Part shown: positions 46,216 to 59,100 of the stretch, piece by piece
How positions within the stretch are numbered: position 1 is the first letter of the stretch
Layout: every line of letters starts with the position of its first letter
NCBI GenBank assembly: GCA_028551475.1
Contig: CM052354.1
Location: 26,063,258 to 26,127,257, forward strand
DNA: 64,000 bases
Reading direction: 5' to 3'
Source: Casuarina equisetifolia
Taxonomy: Eukaryota > Streptophyta > Magnoliopsida > Fagales > Casuarinaceae
Made by a program: the position numbers and the translations under genes
The notes under the pieces: generated by a model
Seen by the model: the letters and a program-made list of their open reading frames with translations, nothing else
Databases searched by the model: none
What the model was told of the DNA's origin: nothing

Positions 46216-47975
46216 GAATTAAGCGTATTTCAGACTTTCATATTTTTGTTTTTATGCAACAGTATTTTTCCTTTTCAAAGGATTAGGCTTGCATCTTATC
46301 CTTTGTATTAATCTAATATATGATTATTATGTTCAATTTTATTGTTATTAATAAAATTTATCAAGATATTATCATTTTAAAAAAAATAAATAAATAAAGT
46401 AACTCATTACAGGGTACTTTCTAGTATTGATAGTCGACTTACTTCTATAATAATGAGTGTGGACAAAATAAACCATCATGTAAGAATTTTTTCAAGTTAA
46501 AAAAACAAAATCTTGAAGTTTCTTGAATTTTCTCTCTCTTCTTTTTTTTCAAATAAAAAATATAACTTCAATTTCTCAAATCTAACCTCCAAGACTTTGT
46601 TTTTTGCAAAAGAAATTATACAATCTCATCCCTTTCTTCCTCTCAAGCAACCTAAGCCACCATGTCAACTATCTCACATCTTAGCAAAACTAGATATGCT
46701 AAGGTTAACAAAGAAGATGACTTGAAAGAAAAAGCTATGACGTCTCAAACTCAAAACAGCTGTTACGTGCACACAAAACTGGGCACATGCAACGTGGGCC
46801 AAATGGAAGCTACTGTTACGGGTATTTGGATTATTTAGGTTAACTTTTGAATGTCTAGGAGCCTTGAACTTCATCTCTACCATTTGAAGGGAAAGGAGAG
46901 AGACATTTAAAAGAAACCAGGTTAAGTTTATGCCTTTTGCTTCCTTTGCATTTTAGTTCCTGGTCTTTTAATGGGCATTTTACAAGAGAGAGAGGACTAG
47001 CGTGCCTTAATAGTCACGCCCAAGCCTATCTAGACTTGATTTGCAACTAGTGCAAGTTAAGTGAAACTTACATGTAACAACAACTCTAAGAAATATAAGC
47101 ATAAGATTTCCAATTTTCAAATGACAAACATGAAACACTAGAGCCAAACATAACTCACACATCACCACTTGCAACAAGAGTATTGATGTTTCACATCTAC
47201 AACCTAACCAACATATAGAGAATAAAAATCTAATGTAGTAGAAAATTCAGAACAAATTACACTAACTCTAACACTAGGGTTTTTAGCCTGAGAAGGAAGA
47301 CTTTGTGGGGAAGGGCAAAAGGCTACAACACTGTCATTAACAGCCGCGTTAACGGTTAAGGGTAGGTATCGTTGAAAACGAGAGTGTTAGAAATAGGTCA
47401 AGCCTAAGTCAAAAATTATTTCAGGATTTGGAGAAATTTTTTTATATTTAAATTTTATTTTAAAATAGTATTTTTTTATGTAAAATATTTGTCTTTAATC
47501 AACCATAACTTTGGAGGTTATTTTTTTTATATATATTTAAACATTACTTAATGATTCTATATTCAAGAAAACAACAAATATCTTTTTGTTCAATCCAACA
47601 ATTTGGAAGTCAATGCCAAAGGTAATTCCTCGTTGGGCTGTAATGTTTGCTTTTGTTTTCAAAATTGGTTCGTAAAAGAAAAACAAATCAACATATAAAT
47701 AGTATAATATATTAGTATATTTACAACGTGAAAAATATACCACATTGTAATATATTCTCTTATCCCAAATGCGAGAAAGTATTTCTTATAAAAACCCTCA
47801 TAATTCAAATGCAAAGGAGTATTTTATTCGTTATCATAGTAAAATACTTATTTTTTCCTTTAAAGTATTAACTGATATGAAAAAAATACATTAATGATAT
47901 AAAACACAATAAATTTCAACAGAACCCGAAACTGTTGATAAGGAATATTCAGCTTCTGTAGAGTTACGGTAGACG
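46216..47975. other. spacer after the TPD1-like gene
   Basis: The first 350 bp are the 3' flank, also found in altered form at about 51590-51990 in the second unit. The rest is A/T-rich with no recognisable gene. Confidence 0.5.
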
Positions 47976-48309
47976 TTCAGCAAATATGAAGTTGGAGCGT
48001 CAAAGCCTGAGTTACCATTAGTCCATCAAAACCAATCTACCTCATCAAAGACTGACGAAGCTCAACGATGTCAGCATCATTCAACAGTACTGCCTTTGTT
48101 GTTGGGTTTGGTGGGTGACTTTTAATTGTTCTGGTCACCCAAATGTTCAACCGACACCAAGAAGGTGGGTGTCCATCCTTTTATTGTACGCAAAAAATCT
48201 ATGAACAAATTCATGTGAGAAATGAATGATCAGAACGACCACAAGCCAAATCTTTGTTAAGTTCTTTGCTCAATTCTTGGTAAGTGATAGGAAAACCCAA
48301 AATTAACTA

Positions 48310-48985
48310 AGAAAAAAAGATATTAAATTTTATAAAGAATGACTTATATTTAACTTAAAAACTTAAGAAGTTAAGTAATGAAATTCATTATCTTATAAAA
48401 AGAATTTTTGATATATTCCTTAGTAATTTGAAATTTATTGTCCACTTCTTGGTAGTTAAGTTATCATATCATCATGGTGATGCATTATGTAAGCAATGTA
48501 TGAACTCAAAACAATAGGAGCTCATAAGGGTGATGAGGAAAATCTTCGTAATATGGGACAACCTCACATCATTTATTTAATACGCATCTTCATTGTAATG
48601 GTCCAACTTGGATTATACTATACTACCACTTTTACTACATGGATATTTAATTCATATCCATATAGGTGCTAAAGCTAAACCTAGACTTTTATACTATGTT
48701 AAATTTTATAGAGAATAGCTACTATTTAACTTAATATTCTAAAGTATTAAGTGAAAAAATTTATTATCTTATTAGCAAGAATTTTTAATATATTCTTTAA
48801 TAATGTGAGATTCATTACCTACATGTTAATATACCTCTTCACTATAATAGTCAATTTATTGAACTATTATGGTGTTATATTACATAGAAAATGTATGAGC
48901 TCAAATCAATGAGAGCCTATAGGAATACTAAGTGAATCCTTAACAATGTTGGAGAACTCCACATCATTTATTTGACAAAGGGCAA
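48310..48985. repeat. two tandem copies of a roughly 300-bp A/T-rich unit
   Basis: Copies at about 48310-48595 and 48690-48985 share TTAAATTTTATA(A/G)AGAAT, TTATCTTAT, AATGTATGAGCTCAAA (ATGAACTCAAA in copy 1) and CACATCATTTATTT. They lie in the upstream flank of the dead TPD1-like copy. No coding capacity is visible. They may be ends of an old non-autonomous element. Confidence 0.65.
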
Positions 48986-49895
48986 TGCAAAGTTTGTATG
49001 AAATCGTTACCCTTATGCAAATGTCACATTTTGTCCTCCCATTGAAGAAATACATTATATAATTAGGTAAGCAAAGCTTGAATTACTGAGTTCTTTCTCC
49101 CCTTTTCATTCTCTAGATCATGACAAAACTTTTTATGCAATTCCTTCCTTGTTACATCCTAAAATTGATTGATGAAACCTTAATCGTTGTTCAGTGATAT
49201 CCTTTATTGTTTTCAAGCAATAGAACGCTGTAAAAAGGCAGTAAAAGTACTTCATTAAATATGTGCATCATATCTCTTATAATAAAGCTCCTTGAAAACT
49301 AGTTATATTAGTGATTCATTTCTTTTATGGATGGTTATAGAAGGTAGTCAAAGCATGCATGGGATAAAAGCTATCTTTGTGTCAGGCACTCATTTTTATA
49401 GTAAATCTTTGTGCAAAAATAATTAAGACTCACACCTAAAAATTTATTCTTGTTATTTCTAATTATAGGCTTTGGTTATAACTACATAACTAATAAAAAA
49501 TATAATATTCATTTTGAAATATCTTTTTGCATTAGAGGTAAATACTTAATTTTCTCTTTTAAAAAAATAATTAACATGGAAAATCAAAAAGATGAGTGAG
49601 CCAAAGAATAAGTGAAAAATCGACGACTCTATGTTTAGAAAGTGGACACTTATTTGTCAGATATTCCATAAAAAGCAAAATTTATAACCAATGTTATGTT
49701 CATGACAAATTTATTTATAAACCAAAAAAAAAGTAAAATATAATAATAGGGTCATCTTTGATCAATTTTGACTAAAAATAGATCAAATCCAACTACAACA
49801 TTGATTATTAAAATCTAAAAATTAATCAATTAAAACCTTGAAATTTCTGGATTCTCAATATGTCAAAGAAATTAAATAGCAATATTTGCAGGTAA

Positions 49896-50167
49896 ATAGC
49901 AGCTATCATCAAACTTCTCTATACACTCTTCGTCCTCGGTCTCATTGGTCAAGGAAATTGTCAATGTTCACCGAGGCAGGTGACCATTTCTTGGACTAAG
50001 ACATCAACTGTTGTCCAAGGGAAGCCGGTGTGATAAGTGACAATCTCCAATGGCTGCCCATGTTCTCTTACAGACTTGCAATTATCTTGCAAAGGTTTTC
50101 AAACTGTGCAACCGATTGACCTTAAAGTCTGGATCAATACTTGTGACTTGTGCCTTATTAACAGTGC
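49896..50167 (+). pseudogene. TPD1-like pseudogene (second copy)
   Basis: This copy is closely similar to 45847-46125 of the intact gene. The initiator ATG is changed to ATA at 49896-49898. The Trp-Gln pair after KPV is replaced by two stops in a row, TGA TAA at 50031-50036. Downstream the frame still reads SNGCPCSLTDLQLSCKGFQ, but homology ends near 50167, where LINE-like sequence begins. The last third of the protein, including the final Cys, is missing. It cannot encode a secreted ligand. The upstream flank is conserved, so a non-coding transcript is possible but not shown. Confidence 0.88.
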
Positions 50168-51560
50168 CCAAACCTGCCGATGTTGGTCTTATGGATTCTC
50201 AAAGCATTTAGATTCATCTTTTTTGGGAGGTTGATCTAATTATGGCTTGGTATTGCAAGTCTCGGGTGTTTGAAAGGCATTACTTTATTCACATCAGGTG
50301 GTCCTAAGAGCTGAACAAGTGTAAGCATTCTAAGCAAGCAACTTTGTGGCTCTGCTTACCAGGTTTGCCTTCTTCCCTCTATACTCCGTCTGTTTTGCAA
50401 GGCATAGATGACTCCTTATGTAAATTTTTATGTATAGATGCACACACACTGTTTTTGAAAAAAAGTATGTTTGCAAGAATTTGTGTAGAGATGAACCTAT
50501 CTAAGCCGTTGCCAACAAAGATCCATCTCAATGCTTTCAAGGAGGGAAGGAAGTGACCAAAAATTGTGTATGCAGTAAATTTTGGTTTTTGTTCATTTTG
50601 CAGCATACAAGGACATGATGTTATATATGCAGATGGAAATTATGCAAGCAGGAGAAAAGCACAGCAAGCGGAGAAAAAGAAACCACCTCACGTGCCTAAA
50701 GATCCTAAGGTTTCGAAAGGAAAAGAAGTTCATCTTCAAAATCCAGTCTTGCCAAGAAATTATACAGTTCCAAGTAGTGCCAAAACAAAAAGGGGCTGAC
50801 ACCCTTTACATAAATGAAGACGGGGATAAAGTGATTCTTCAAGAATCCCCACCAAAGTTTTAGGTGGCAACGCAAAATGCTTTTGCATTCTTCAAAGTTT
50901 GGTGATGATGCTCCTATGGATGTGGAAGCACAAGAGGATAGGAAGAGGAATGCGGAGGATTTAGGTGGGGATTCACCTGAACGTGAGGTGGAGCAAGAGA
51001 AGGGGAAGGTGAGTGAACCTAAGAAATCTACAACTTGTGCGGATGAAGTGATGGAGGATACAAAAACTCCATTGATGAAAGCTATTTCCACTACTTTATT
51101 GGAATCACTCTGGCATCATGGGGAATAGTAATAGCTCCGTTTTTAGTGGCAAACAATTTTTCTAGAACTCCCACTCAAAGGGTTGAAGTGTTCTTACGAG
51201 GCAGCAAGCAAAGCTTCAAGCCAAACAAAGTCATAGAGTTGCGGCTTTCTAGGGAAGGAAAATTTAATGCAGGTCAATCGGAATTGCTGCGGAAAAGAAG
51301 CAGGAAGCAATCCAAGAATAGAAAGGTTTTAAAGGTTCAAGAGAAGCCGTTAAGATGTTAGTCTTTTGAGAAAGCGGAAGCTTGTGTTGTGTTACTTCAC
51401 CTTTCGTTGCCTTTCAATGAATCCGAAATTCACGGCAGGCATTACACCATTGGACGCAGAAAGGCCTGGGCTATGCTTTTTGTTTATCTCCCTTTCAGGA
51501 TTTATAGATGGTACACCGGACTCTAAATCGGATTATGTTAAGTCTACATCCTATCCTTTT
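50168..51560 (+). mobile_element. decayed LINE ORF1-like insertion (DUF4283 / CCHC-knuckle type)
   Basis: Broken reading frames resemble the first ORF of plant L1-type LINEs. WLCLPGLPSSLYTPSVLQGI matches the W-x-R-L-P-G-L-P core. MFARICVEMNLSKPLPTKI matches the F-A-R-V-C-V-E-V-D-L-x-K-P-L segment. About 20 residues later CSFCSIQGHDVIYA is a C-X2-C-X4-H-X4-C knuckle with its last Cys changed to Ala. An acidic/Lys-rich tail follows to about 51360. Stops and frame changes are frequent, and I saw no reverse transcriptase or endonuclease. The left border lies inside the TPD1-like pseudogene; the right border is uncertain (T-run near 51555, A-run near 51610). Target-site duplications were not found. 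Confidence 0.65.
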
Positions 51561-51599
51561 TTTTTTTTGTTAGGAATAAATGTGTGGGTTCTATTTTAT

Positions 51600-52660
51600 T
51601 TTAAAAACACAAAAAAAAAAATTATGGGATACTTTCTGATATTGATAGCTGATTTACTTTTGTGATAATAATATTTTTTAGTGAAAGAAGTTTTGAAATT
51701 TCTTAAAAATTTTTTTAAGTCAAAAATAAACTTTGAGAAAATTATTTTAATTAGTCTATTTTTTATTCTTTTACAACTCACAAGAGAAGAGGGGATGTGA
51801 ACCTCTGATCCGGTAAACTTATCAATCAAGAGTCCTGATCCTGTTACCATTAAGTTAAGAAAATCTCCTCAAATAACAACTATAATTGGTAAGACTATTA
51901 GTTAGAATTTGATTTAAAAAATATTAAACCTTGAAATATGTTGATTTTTTCTCTCTTCATTTCCTCCAAATCAAGAATCAAACTTCAAGCAATTTCTCAA
52001 ATCTAATCCCTAATACTTCATTTTCAAAATTTCAAATTGAATTTAATCACACTCAATGTGAAGTGTAATCTCCTACATTTTACATGGCCTAGATTGACCA
52101 ACCAAAGAGAAACCTCACATACCTTCATGGCTAGGTACATTATTTTCTTGAATGTGTACCAACGGTTAATTTCTTGGGTGCACGGCCACAGTAGTTTTGT
52201 TAAAGCATGGGATTTCTTGGATGTTGCTTAGACTAAGTAAAAGTAGCTAACAATAGGCGTAGCACCTATGCGCTAGGCCTAATTATCTCAACCTCTAACT
52301 TTTTACTTTTCTTTTCTTCAATAATTGAGGAAGATAAATCATTTTTCAAAAATTAATTTTTTTTTTAATTTATGTATGCATAAGTAAAGTTAAGAGCATT
52401 TTTTCTTAATTCATATATTCACTTACTTACTTTAAGATGTTGAACTTGAGACTAGAAAATTTCCAAGTAACACATGTTCACCATTGAGTGAGGCCTTTGT
52501 CAACAAAAAGAGAATATTAAACCTTTGGCTAAGCTAAAAATGTTGGCATTGTTCTTTAATTGATCTAATTTGGGATTTTTTTAAATTTATAAAAGGCAAA
52601 AATAAGGCCAAGAGAAAGGGTATATATGTAATTAAATTTCTCCATTGCCATCTTCTGGCT
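51600..52660. other. A/T-rich spacer with the end of the duplicated unit
   Basis: The left part matches the 3' flank of the intact TPD1-like gene. The remainder up to the SCAPER-like promoter shows no recognisable gene. Confidence 0.5.
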
Positions 52661-52668
52661 CTCTCAAC

Positions 52669-52737
52669 TATATAGCTCAATTCCCTCTGCAATTTGCTTT
52701 TCTTTTCCTCCCGTTTCCCTCTGAATCAAAAACCCTA
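52669..52737 (+). promoter_or_regulatory. TATA box and telo-box of the SCAPER-like gene
   Basis: TATATA at 52669-52674 is followed by a pyrimidine-rich leader and by AAACCCTA at 52730-52737. The latter is the telo-box motif often found just downstream of the start site in plant genes active in dividing cells. Both lie 400-480 bp ahead of the coding start, which leaves room for a long 5' UTR. The motifs are direct; the function is inferred. Confidence 0.5.
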
Positions 52738-53149
52738 GAAAAACCTTCTTCACCACAAAGGCAAATTCCCCTCTCATTTCAGATTCCTTTCGCTTTCTCA
52801 AGGGTTCTGTGGAGTTCGATTTCCCGGGACTTCTGTTCCCGCTCAGCTGTATAATTCCCGCAAATTTTGCCACCGACTTTTTACCCCGTTGGTTACGTTA
52901 TAATTCCTGGATTTCACTTGTATTTTCCTCACCAGATCACTTATTTACGACGTGCCTAGTTTGATTTCAATAAATTATGGGCTCTTTCATCGGGAAATTT
53001 GGCATTTTGTTCGTTGAATTAAATGAAAGTGCCTGGGCTCTTCTGGGTTTGTAAAACTTGGTTTTCGGTGGAATGTATGAATCCTTTTTTGTTGGAAATT
53101 ATTCTTTTTTGGTGTCAAAGAATAATTTTGGGCGTTTGATCAAGTGGCG

Positions 53150-56100
53150 ATGGAAAATAGCGGAGAAGCAATAGATGATCAGGGCTCAGGATGGTTCCAA
53201 GTGAAAAAGGTGTCACTATTTGTTCAGTTTCTTTCATTAAATTCATCAGAGATAAAGTTTGGGGTTCTCTATTTTTCCTTATTAGACAATATATTTAGCT
53301 GCCCTTTGGTTTCCTAGAAAGTTAGGACAAAAGAAAAGAAAACAGAATTTTGAGACTTCTTAAGGCATGCAAATAATTGAATTAAGATCCATGAATCTTA
53401 ATTCTGATTTACTTTTCTTTCTCCCATCATCCCCGAACTAAGCTGATTGAGTGCTTGAATAGTGGGGTTATGATTATCCCATTTTCCGATGCAGTTAAAT
53501 GCTGTGTTTTTCTTATCACGTATGAATGTTAGGAACCAATTCAAGCGATTCGTTAAAGGGTTTTGGACATGAAAGTTAATACTGCAACTTTAAACTCTGT
53601 AATGCTCCATTGCATCTCAAGTTGTTTATCAATCTTTTTGGATTTTTAGTTTTTCTTTTTGATCTAGAAGTTCTAGCTATGAAATGATTCATTTGAGCTT
53701 GTGGTCCTTTACATTGTTTACGCAACAGAGGAATGAAAACGGAGTTGGATATTTATTCAATTCGCCCTTCAAAAAGAGGTTGTTTAATATGTACCTCACC
53801 TTGAATTAACTAGTATAACTTAGTCCTTCCACTCTTTGACAATACATATGAGACGACTTTTACTTTGTGGCAACATTGTTTCTCGGTAGTTTAGCTCTTT
53901 TGTTGAGATCACCTGCTTCATGGCTGAAAAGTGTTTATTATGCATTTAGTAATATATCTTATTATAATTTTTCGCAACTCTCTACTCGTTTGCATTATAA
54001 CATACACCTACTCTCATATACTCACTTTTTAGCTGTACATTCTTTCCGTTTCTTGTTGTCCAGAAGCATAGAAGTAGTTCGAAGTTCTCCCTACAGGGTT
54101 GGGTTGGAGCTTTTCCAGGAAAGAATGCTTCTAATTCTCTGCATGGTCAGTCGTCGTTGAATGAGAATGATGGAAATTCTAGTGGCAAGCGCAGATCCCA
54201 GCTTCCAAAGGCAAGGGGAAATCAAGCTGTCAGTAGCCAGGGTATTAAAGTAAATTCAATCTCTCTCTTGAATGAAGAGAAAAAGAACTTTGTGGTCCCT
54301 GACAAATGTGTAGTTGAACAAGAGACTAAGCATACCATTTCCCTTCCGTTAGTTGTTACCAATTCTAAGGGTGGAACTGGAGATACGGATAAAGCTCCTC
54401 AAAGGGATAAGTCTGACGTGGTTCACAAAATCAAGTGGGGTGATTTAGAGGATGATGCTTTATTACTGCATCATGAAAATACCGTTGGAGTAGGAATCAA
54501 GTTTGGTGATATTGAGAATGATAATCTGATCACCTGTAGAAAGAATATGAATAATCATGTTTTGGTTTCTTCTGGTACTTCTTGTGCTAACCCCCAAGAA
54601 AACAACTTGGTGGCTGCTGCAGATGCAAATATAGAAGGAAATGAGGTTTCTGAGAAGAGCTATGTGGAGGTTAATGAAGACTCTCTAGAAGATGCAGAAG
54701 TACCAATCCTGAATGAAAAAAAGCTTGACCCAGATGGTGAAATTTTAGACTGCAAGGAAATACATGCTGAGGTCAAACCAATTAGAGCTGACTGTTCAAG
54801 TATCGGATTTTCAGCTGCTGAAGAGGTAGGGGAAGTGGTCAAAGATCAGGCATCTGTTGTTATACCGAAGGCTGATGAATCAGATACTTCTGAAGTATCA
54901 ATGACTAATGAGGGTTCAAGCAGTGCACCAGTAGCCCAAATTTCTGAGCTTGATCCACTCAAAGAGAGTGTATTTACTGGAGATTCTAGCCTCACAGGCT
55001 GTATTGAAAACCATGGAGATCAAGTGGATGATACTGTACACACTGATAAGTCAAACATGCAGGTTATGAATGCCCTTGGCGAGGGTGAAACAGGTGAAAG
55101 TAAAGAAAGGTTTCGGGAGCGACTTTGGTGCTTTCTCTTTGAGAATCTAAATAGGGCTGTGGATGAACTTTATCTTCTGTGCGAACTAGAATGCGACATG
55201 GAGCAGATGAAAGAGGCCATTCTTGTTCTTGAAGAGGGTTCCTCTGATTTTAGAGAACTAAAAACGAGAGTGGAGGAGTTTGAGAATGTTAAAAGGTCCT
55301 CTCCTCAGCTAATTGATGGGGCACCTATCACGTTGAAGAGTGACCATCGAAGGCCACATGCTCTTTCATGGGAGGTACGCATGTTCACAATTGAGTGTTC
55401 ATGTTCCTGTGCATCCTCCTTAAAAAACTTATATTTGTTGTTTTTGTTTTGGAGATGGGTTCATTTCAGCTGTTTTTATTCTGATGGTCCTCCTTTTTCT
55501 TCTCTTTTTCTGGTGCCACTGGAAATAATTTGTGTTATATGGAAACAAGGAAAAATGATGCTTAACGTGGCATATTAAATTTTGACACCATCACTGTTTG
55601 TTATGTTAAATGTATCTCTTCTAGGTAGCTGATATCCTCAAAAGGATCAGAAGAAAATGTTATGATTCTGTGTCTTATGCCAATTATTTCCATCTGATGT
55701 TGATAATCTATAACTGACCGCATGATGCTTTTTCCTTTTATATTCTGAAGGAATTTTCTAGGCCAAAAATTTGCTAGGAATTCTAATTTGGCATAATCTG
55801 TTTGCTATCCTGAGCTAAAGAATCCAAGTTCAAAAGCTTGATTGGCATGTTTAGACCAAGGCACTTAAAAGGGAATAGTTAATTATTTTGTGAGGAAGAG
55901 TTACTTTGCTCTGTTGTGCAGTTGATGAAACATTGCATATGGATGTCCAAACTATTCTACTGCAGAATACTTTCCACAGCCACTACAGGAGATATAACTT
56001 GTCAAAGTCCATCGTAGTGAAATATTACTCTTGAAGTTCACACATTGAAAAAGTTGTACCAAAGGGTTGTGCTATTTGCCATCAACTTCCATACATCACT

Positions 56101-59100
56101 GGTGAATTATATGCTGATTTACTTGCTTGTGCTGTGGCTGTGGTAAAGTGCAAGCATTAAGTCCAAGGATCATACCGAGATTTTGATAAATTAGTCTTCA
56201 TTGGAGAAAGTTCTACCATGCTTTCCTCGTAAGGAAAACAAACATTAATCTTCATGTAGCTATTTCTGTAGTATAAATGGGTTGGTTTCTTCATGTTGAT
56301 TGTAGGTGCGAAGAATGACCACTTCACCACACAAGGCAGAGATACTGTCTTCATCTCTTGAGGCTTTTAAGAAAATTCAACAAGAAAGAGCTAGTATGCG
56401 TACCACTAATGATGCGAGAATTCCTGGACCTGACTGCCATAATTTCCAGTCTGGTGACAATATGAATAAGTCAGCTGGGACAGGTGATGTGATATCCATT
56501 TCCAAAGATCAACCAATAAAGTCAAGAAAACAGAATGGAAGTTCGGATCTTATTCTAGGGAAATTGAGTGGAGAAAAGCAGAATACTGAGTCAGGCAGGT
56601 CATGTAAAGTAAACTTGGTACACAATGGGCGGGCCCCTCTCCAGAACTCATCCTCTTCCGAGATTTGTTCATCTAGGCCACCTCTTAGAGATGGTTTTGC
56701 TGCTTTTGCTGTTGGAAGGAGTAAGAGAGAACCACCAGCAACTGAATCAGATAGACTACTCTCTAAGAAAGAAAAAATGTCGGCAGATAGTGGTTTTGAC
56801 AAAAACTTCAAATCTACTGATCACTTTAAGAAACAAATTCCTCTTTCAGAAAAAGATAAGGAAAAGAGGAATTCAGCTCCGTGGAAATCTATGGATGCTT
56901 GGAAAGAGAAGAGGGACTGGGAGGAAATACTTTCATCTCCTTTCCGTGTCTCTTCACGTGTTTCACATTCGCCAGGCTTGAGCAGAAGAAGTGCAGAACG
57001 TGCACGCACACTACATGATAAATTAATGTCTCCTGAAAAGAAGAAGAAGAAAACTGCTATGGATATGAAAAGGGAAGCAGAAGAAAAGCATACCCGGGCA
57101 ATGAGAATCAGAAATGAATTGGAGAATGAGAGAGTTCAAAAGCTTCAGAGAAACTCAGAAAAATTAAATCGGGTTTATGAGTGGCAAGCTGTCCGCAATA
57201 TGAAATTACGTGAGGGAATGTATGCTCGCCACCAACGTGGTGAGTCTCGGCATGAAGCATTTCTTGCTCAAGTTGTGAAGAGGGCTGGTGATGAAAGCAG
57301 TAAAGTTAATGAGGTTCGTTTTATTACTTCTCTGAATGAAGAAAATAAAAAACTTATGTTGCGTCAGAAACTTCATGATTCTGAGTTGAGGAGAGCTGAA
57401 AAGCTTCAAGTGATGAAATCTAAACAAAAAGAGGATATGGCTAGAGAAGAGGCTGTTTTGGAACGCAGAAAACTCATTGAAGCTGAAAAATTACAACGAC
57501 TTGCTGAAACACAGCGGAAAAAAGAAGAAGCTCAAGTGAGAAGAGAAGAGGAACGCAAAGCATCCAGTGCAGTGCGAGAGGCAAGGGCCATGGAACAGCT
57601 GCGGAGAAAGAAGGAAAGAGTGAAAGCCCAGCAAGAGGAAGCTGAACTTCTAGCCCAGAAATTAGCTGAGCGACTTAGTGAAAGTGAACAACGTCACAAG
57701 TTTTACCTGGAGCAAATACGAGAGAGAGCTTCTATGGATTTTAGGGATCAGTCTTCACCTTTGCTGCGCCGATGTATAAGCAAGGATGGGCAGGGTAGAT
57801 CTACCCCAACCAATAACAATGAAGATGATCAAGCAAATTGTATCTCTGGCTCAGGAGGTTCTTCTCTTGCAATTGGAAATGTTACTTTGCAACATTCATT
57901 AAAGCGAAGGATTAAAAGAATTAGACAGAGACTTATGGCTCTTAAGTATGAGTTTCCTGAACCTCCGATTGGTGCTGAAAATGCTGGTATTGGATATAAG
58001 ACGGCCATGGGAACTGCAAGGGTCAAAATTGGGAGGTGGCTACAAGAACTTCAAAGACTAAGGCAAGCTAGAAAAGAAGGGGCTACAAGCATAGGTTTAA
58101 TAGTTGCAGAAATTATGAAGGTACAACTAGAAACCATTAATCTAGTGGTTAAGAGTATTTTCTTACCCTATTGAGCAGATTATGTAATGATTATGATGTT
58201 TGAGTTGGGTATGCTACTGAGGTCAGATTTTATAATGGAAATTCTTTCATTTTTCATATCATATTTCAAAGTTGACTCTTCCGTGGCCTGTTACTTTCCA
58301 AAATGGCAATTGATGAACTGATAGCTTCTTTACCATGTGGGATAATGGGGTGAAATGCTTTTCTACTTTTCTGGATGTACATTTTTTCCCGTTTGGTGTC
58401 TATCATGAAGTTGACCATGCCTTTGAAATATGGAGTCTCAAACTTTTTCTACACGAGCGATTCTTAGGAGTTCAAACTGATTTGTGGCAGCTCCTTTTAT
58501 TCTGCTCTTCATTGGTTATAGTTGGTACTTGTTATCCTTAATAGGATATCAACAATTTGCCTTCTGGTCAATTTATGGAGTATTTTGCTTTTGCTGCATT
58601 TTTGTGTGTTTATGTGTTGATTGTAGCATAATAAATGTGATGCATGTCTTTTTTCTTTTTCAATTAGTATTTGGAGGGAAAGGACCCTGAGCTGCAAGCA
58701 TCTCGCCAAGCTGGTTTACTTGATTTTATAGCTTCTGCCTTGCCTGCTTCACATACGTCAAGACCTGAAGGTCGCCAGGTGACAATACACCTTTTGAAGC
58801 TTCTTAAGGTGGTACTATCTGTGCCTGCAAATAGGAGTTATTTTGTTGCACAGAATCTTTTACCCCCTCTCATCCCTATGCTATCAGCAGCCCTTGAAAA
58901 CTATATAAAGATTGCTGCCTCTTTGAATGTTCCTGGTAATATCAACTCACAAGTGAATAAGACATCAACTGAAAACTTTGAATCAACCTCTGAAGTACTA
59001 GATGGCTTTCTATGGACTGTTACAACAATTATTAGCCATACAAGCTCTGATGAAAGACAGCTCCAAATGCGGGATGGCTTGTTGGAGCTTCTGGTTGCAT

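Larger units (their letters stand above)
43690..51960. repeat. tandem segmental duplication carrying the TPD1-like gene and its dead copy
   Basis: Unit 1 is about 43690-46560 and unit 2 about 47980-51960. Shared landmarks in the same order include ATCAGCATCATTCA near 43780 (GTCAGCATCATTCA near 48070), GGTGACTTTTAATTGTT near 43825 and 48114, ATTCATTTCTTTTATGGATGGTTATA near 45263 and 49313, the TPD1-like exon, and ATACTTTCTGATATTGATAG near 51629 (a close variant near 46416). Unit 2 has gained a LINE-like insert and lost part of the exon. Both units also hold their own local tandem repeats. Confidence 0.8.
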
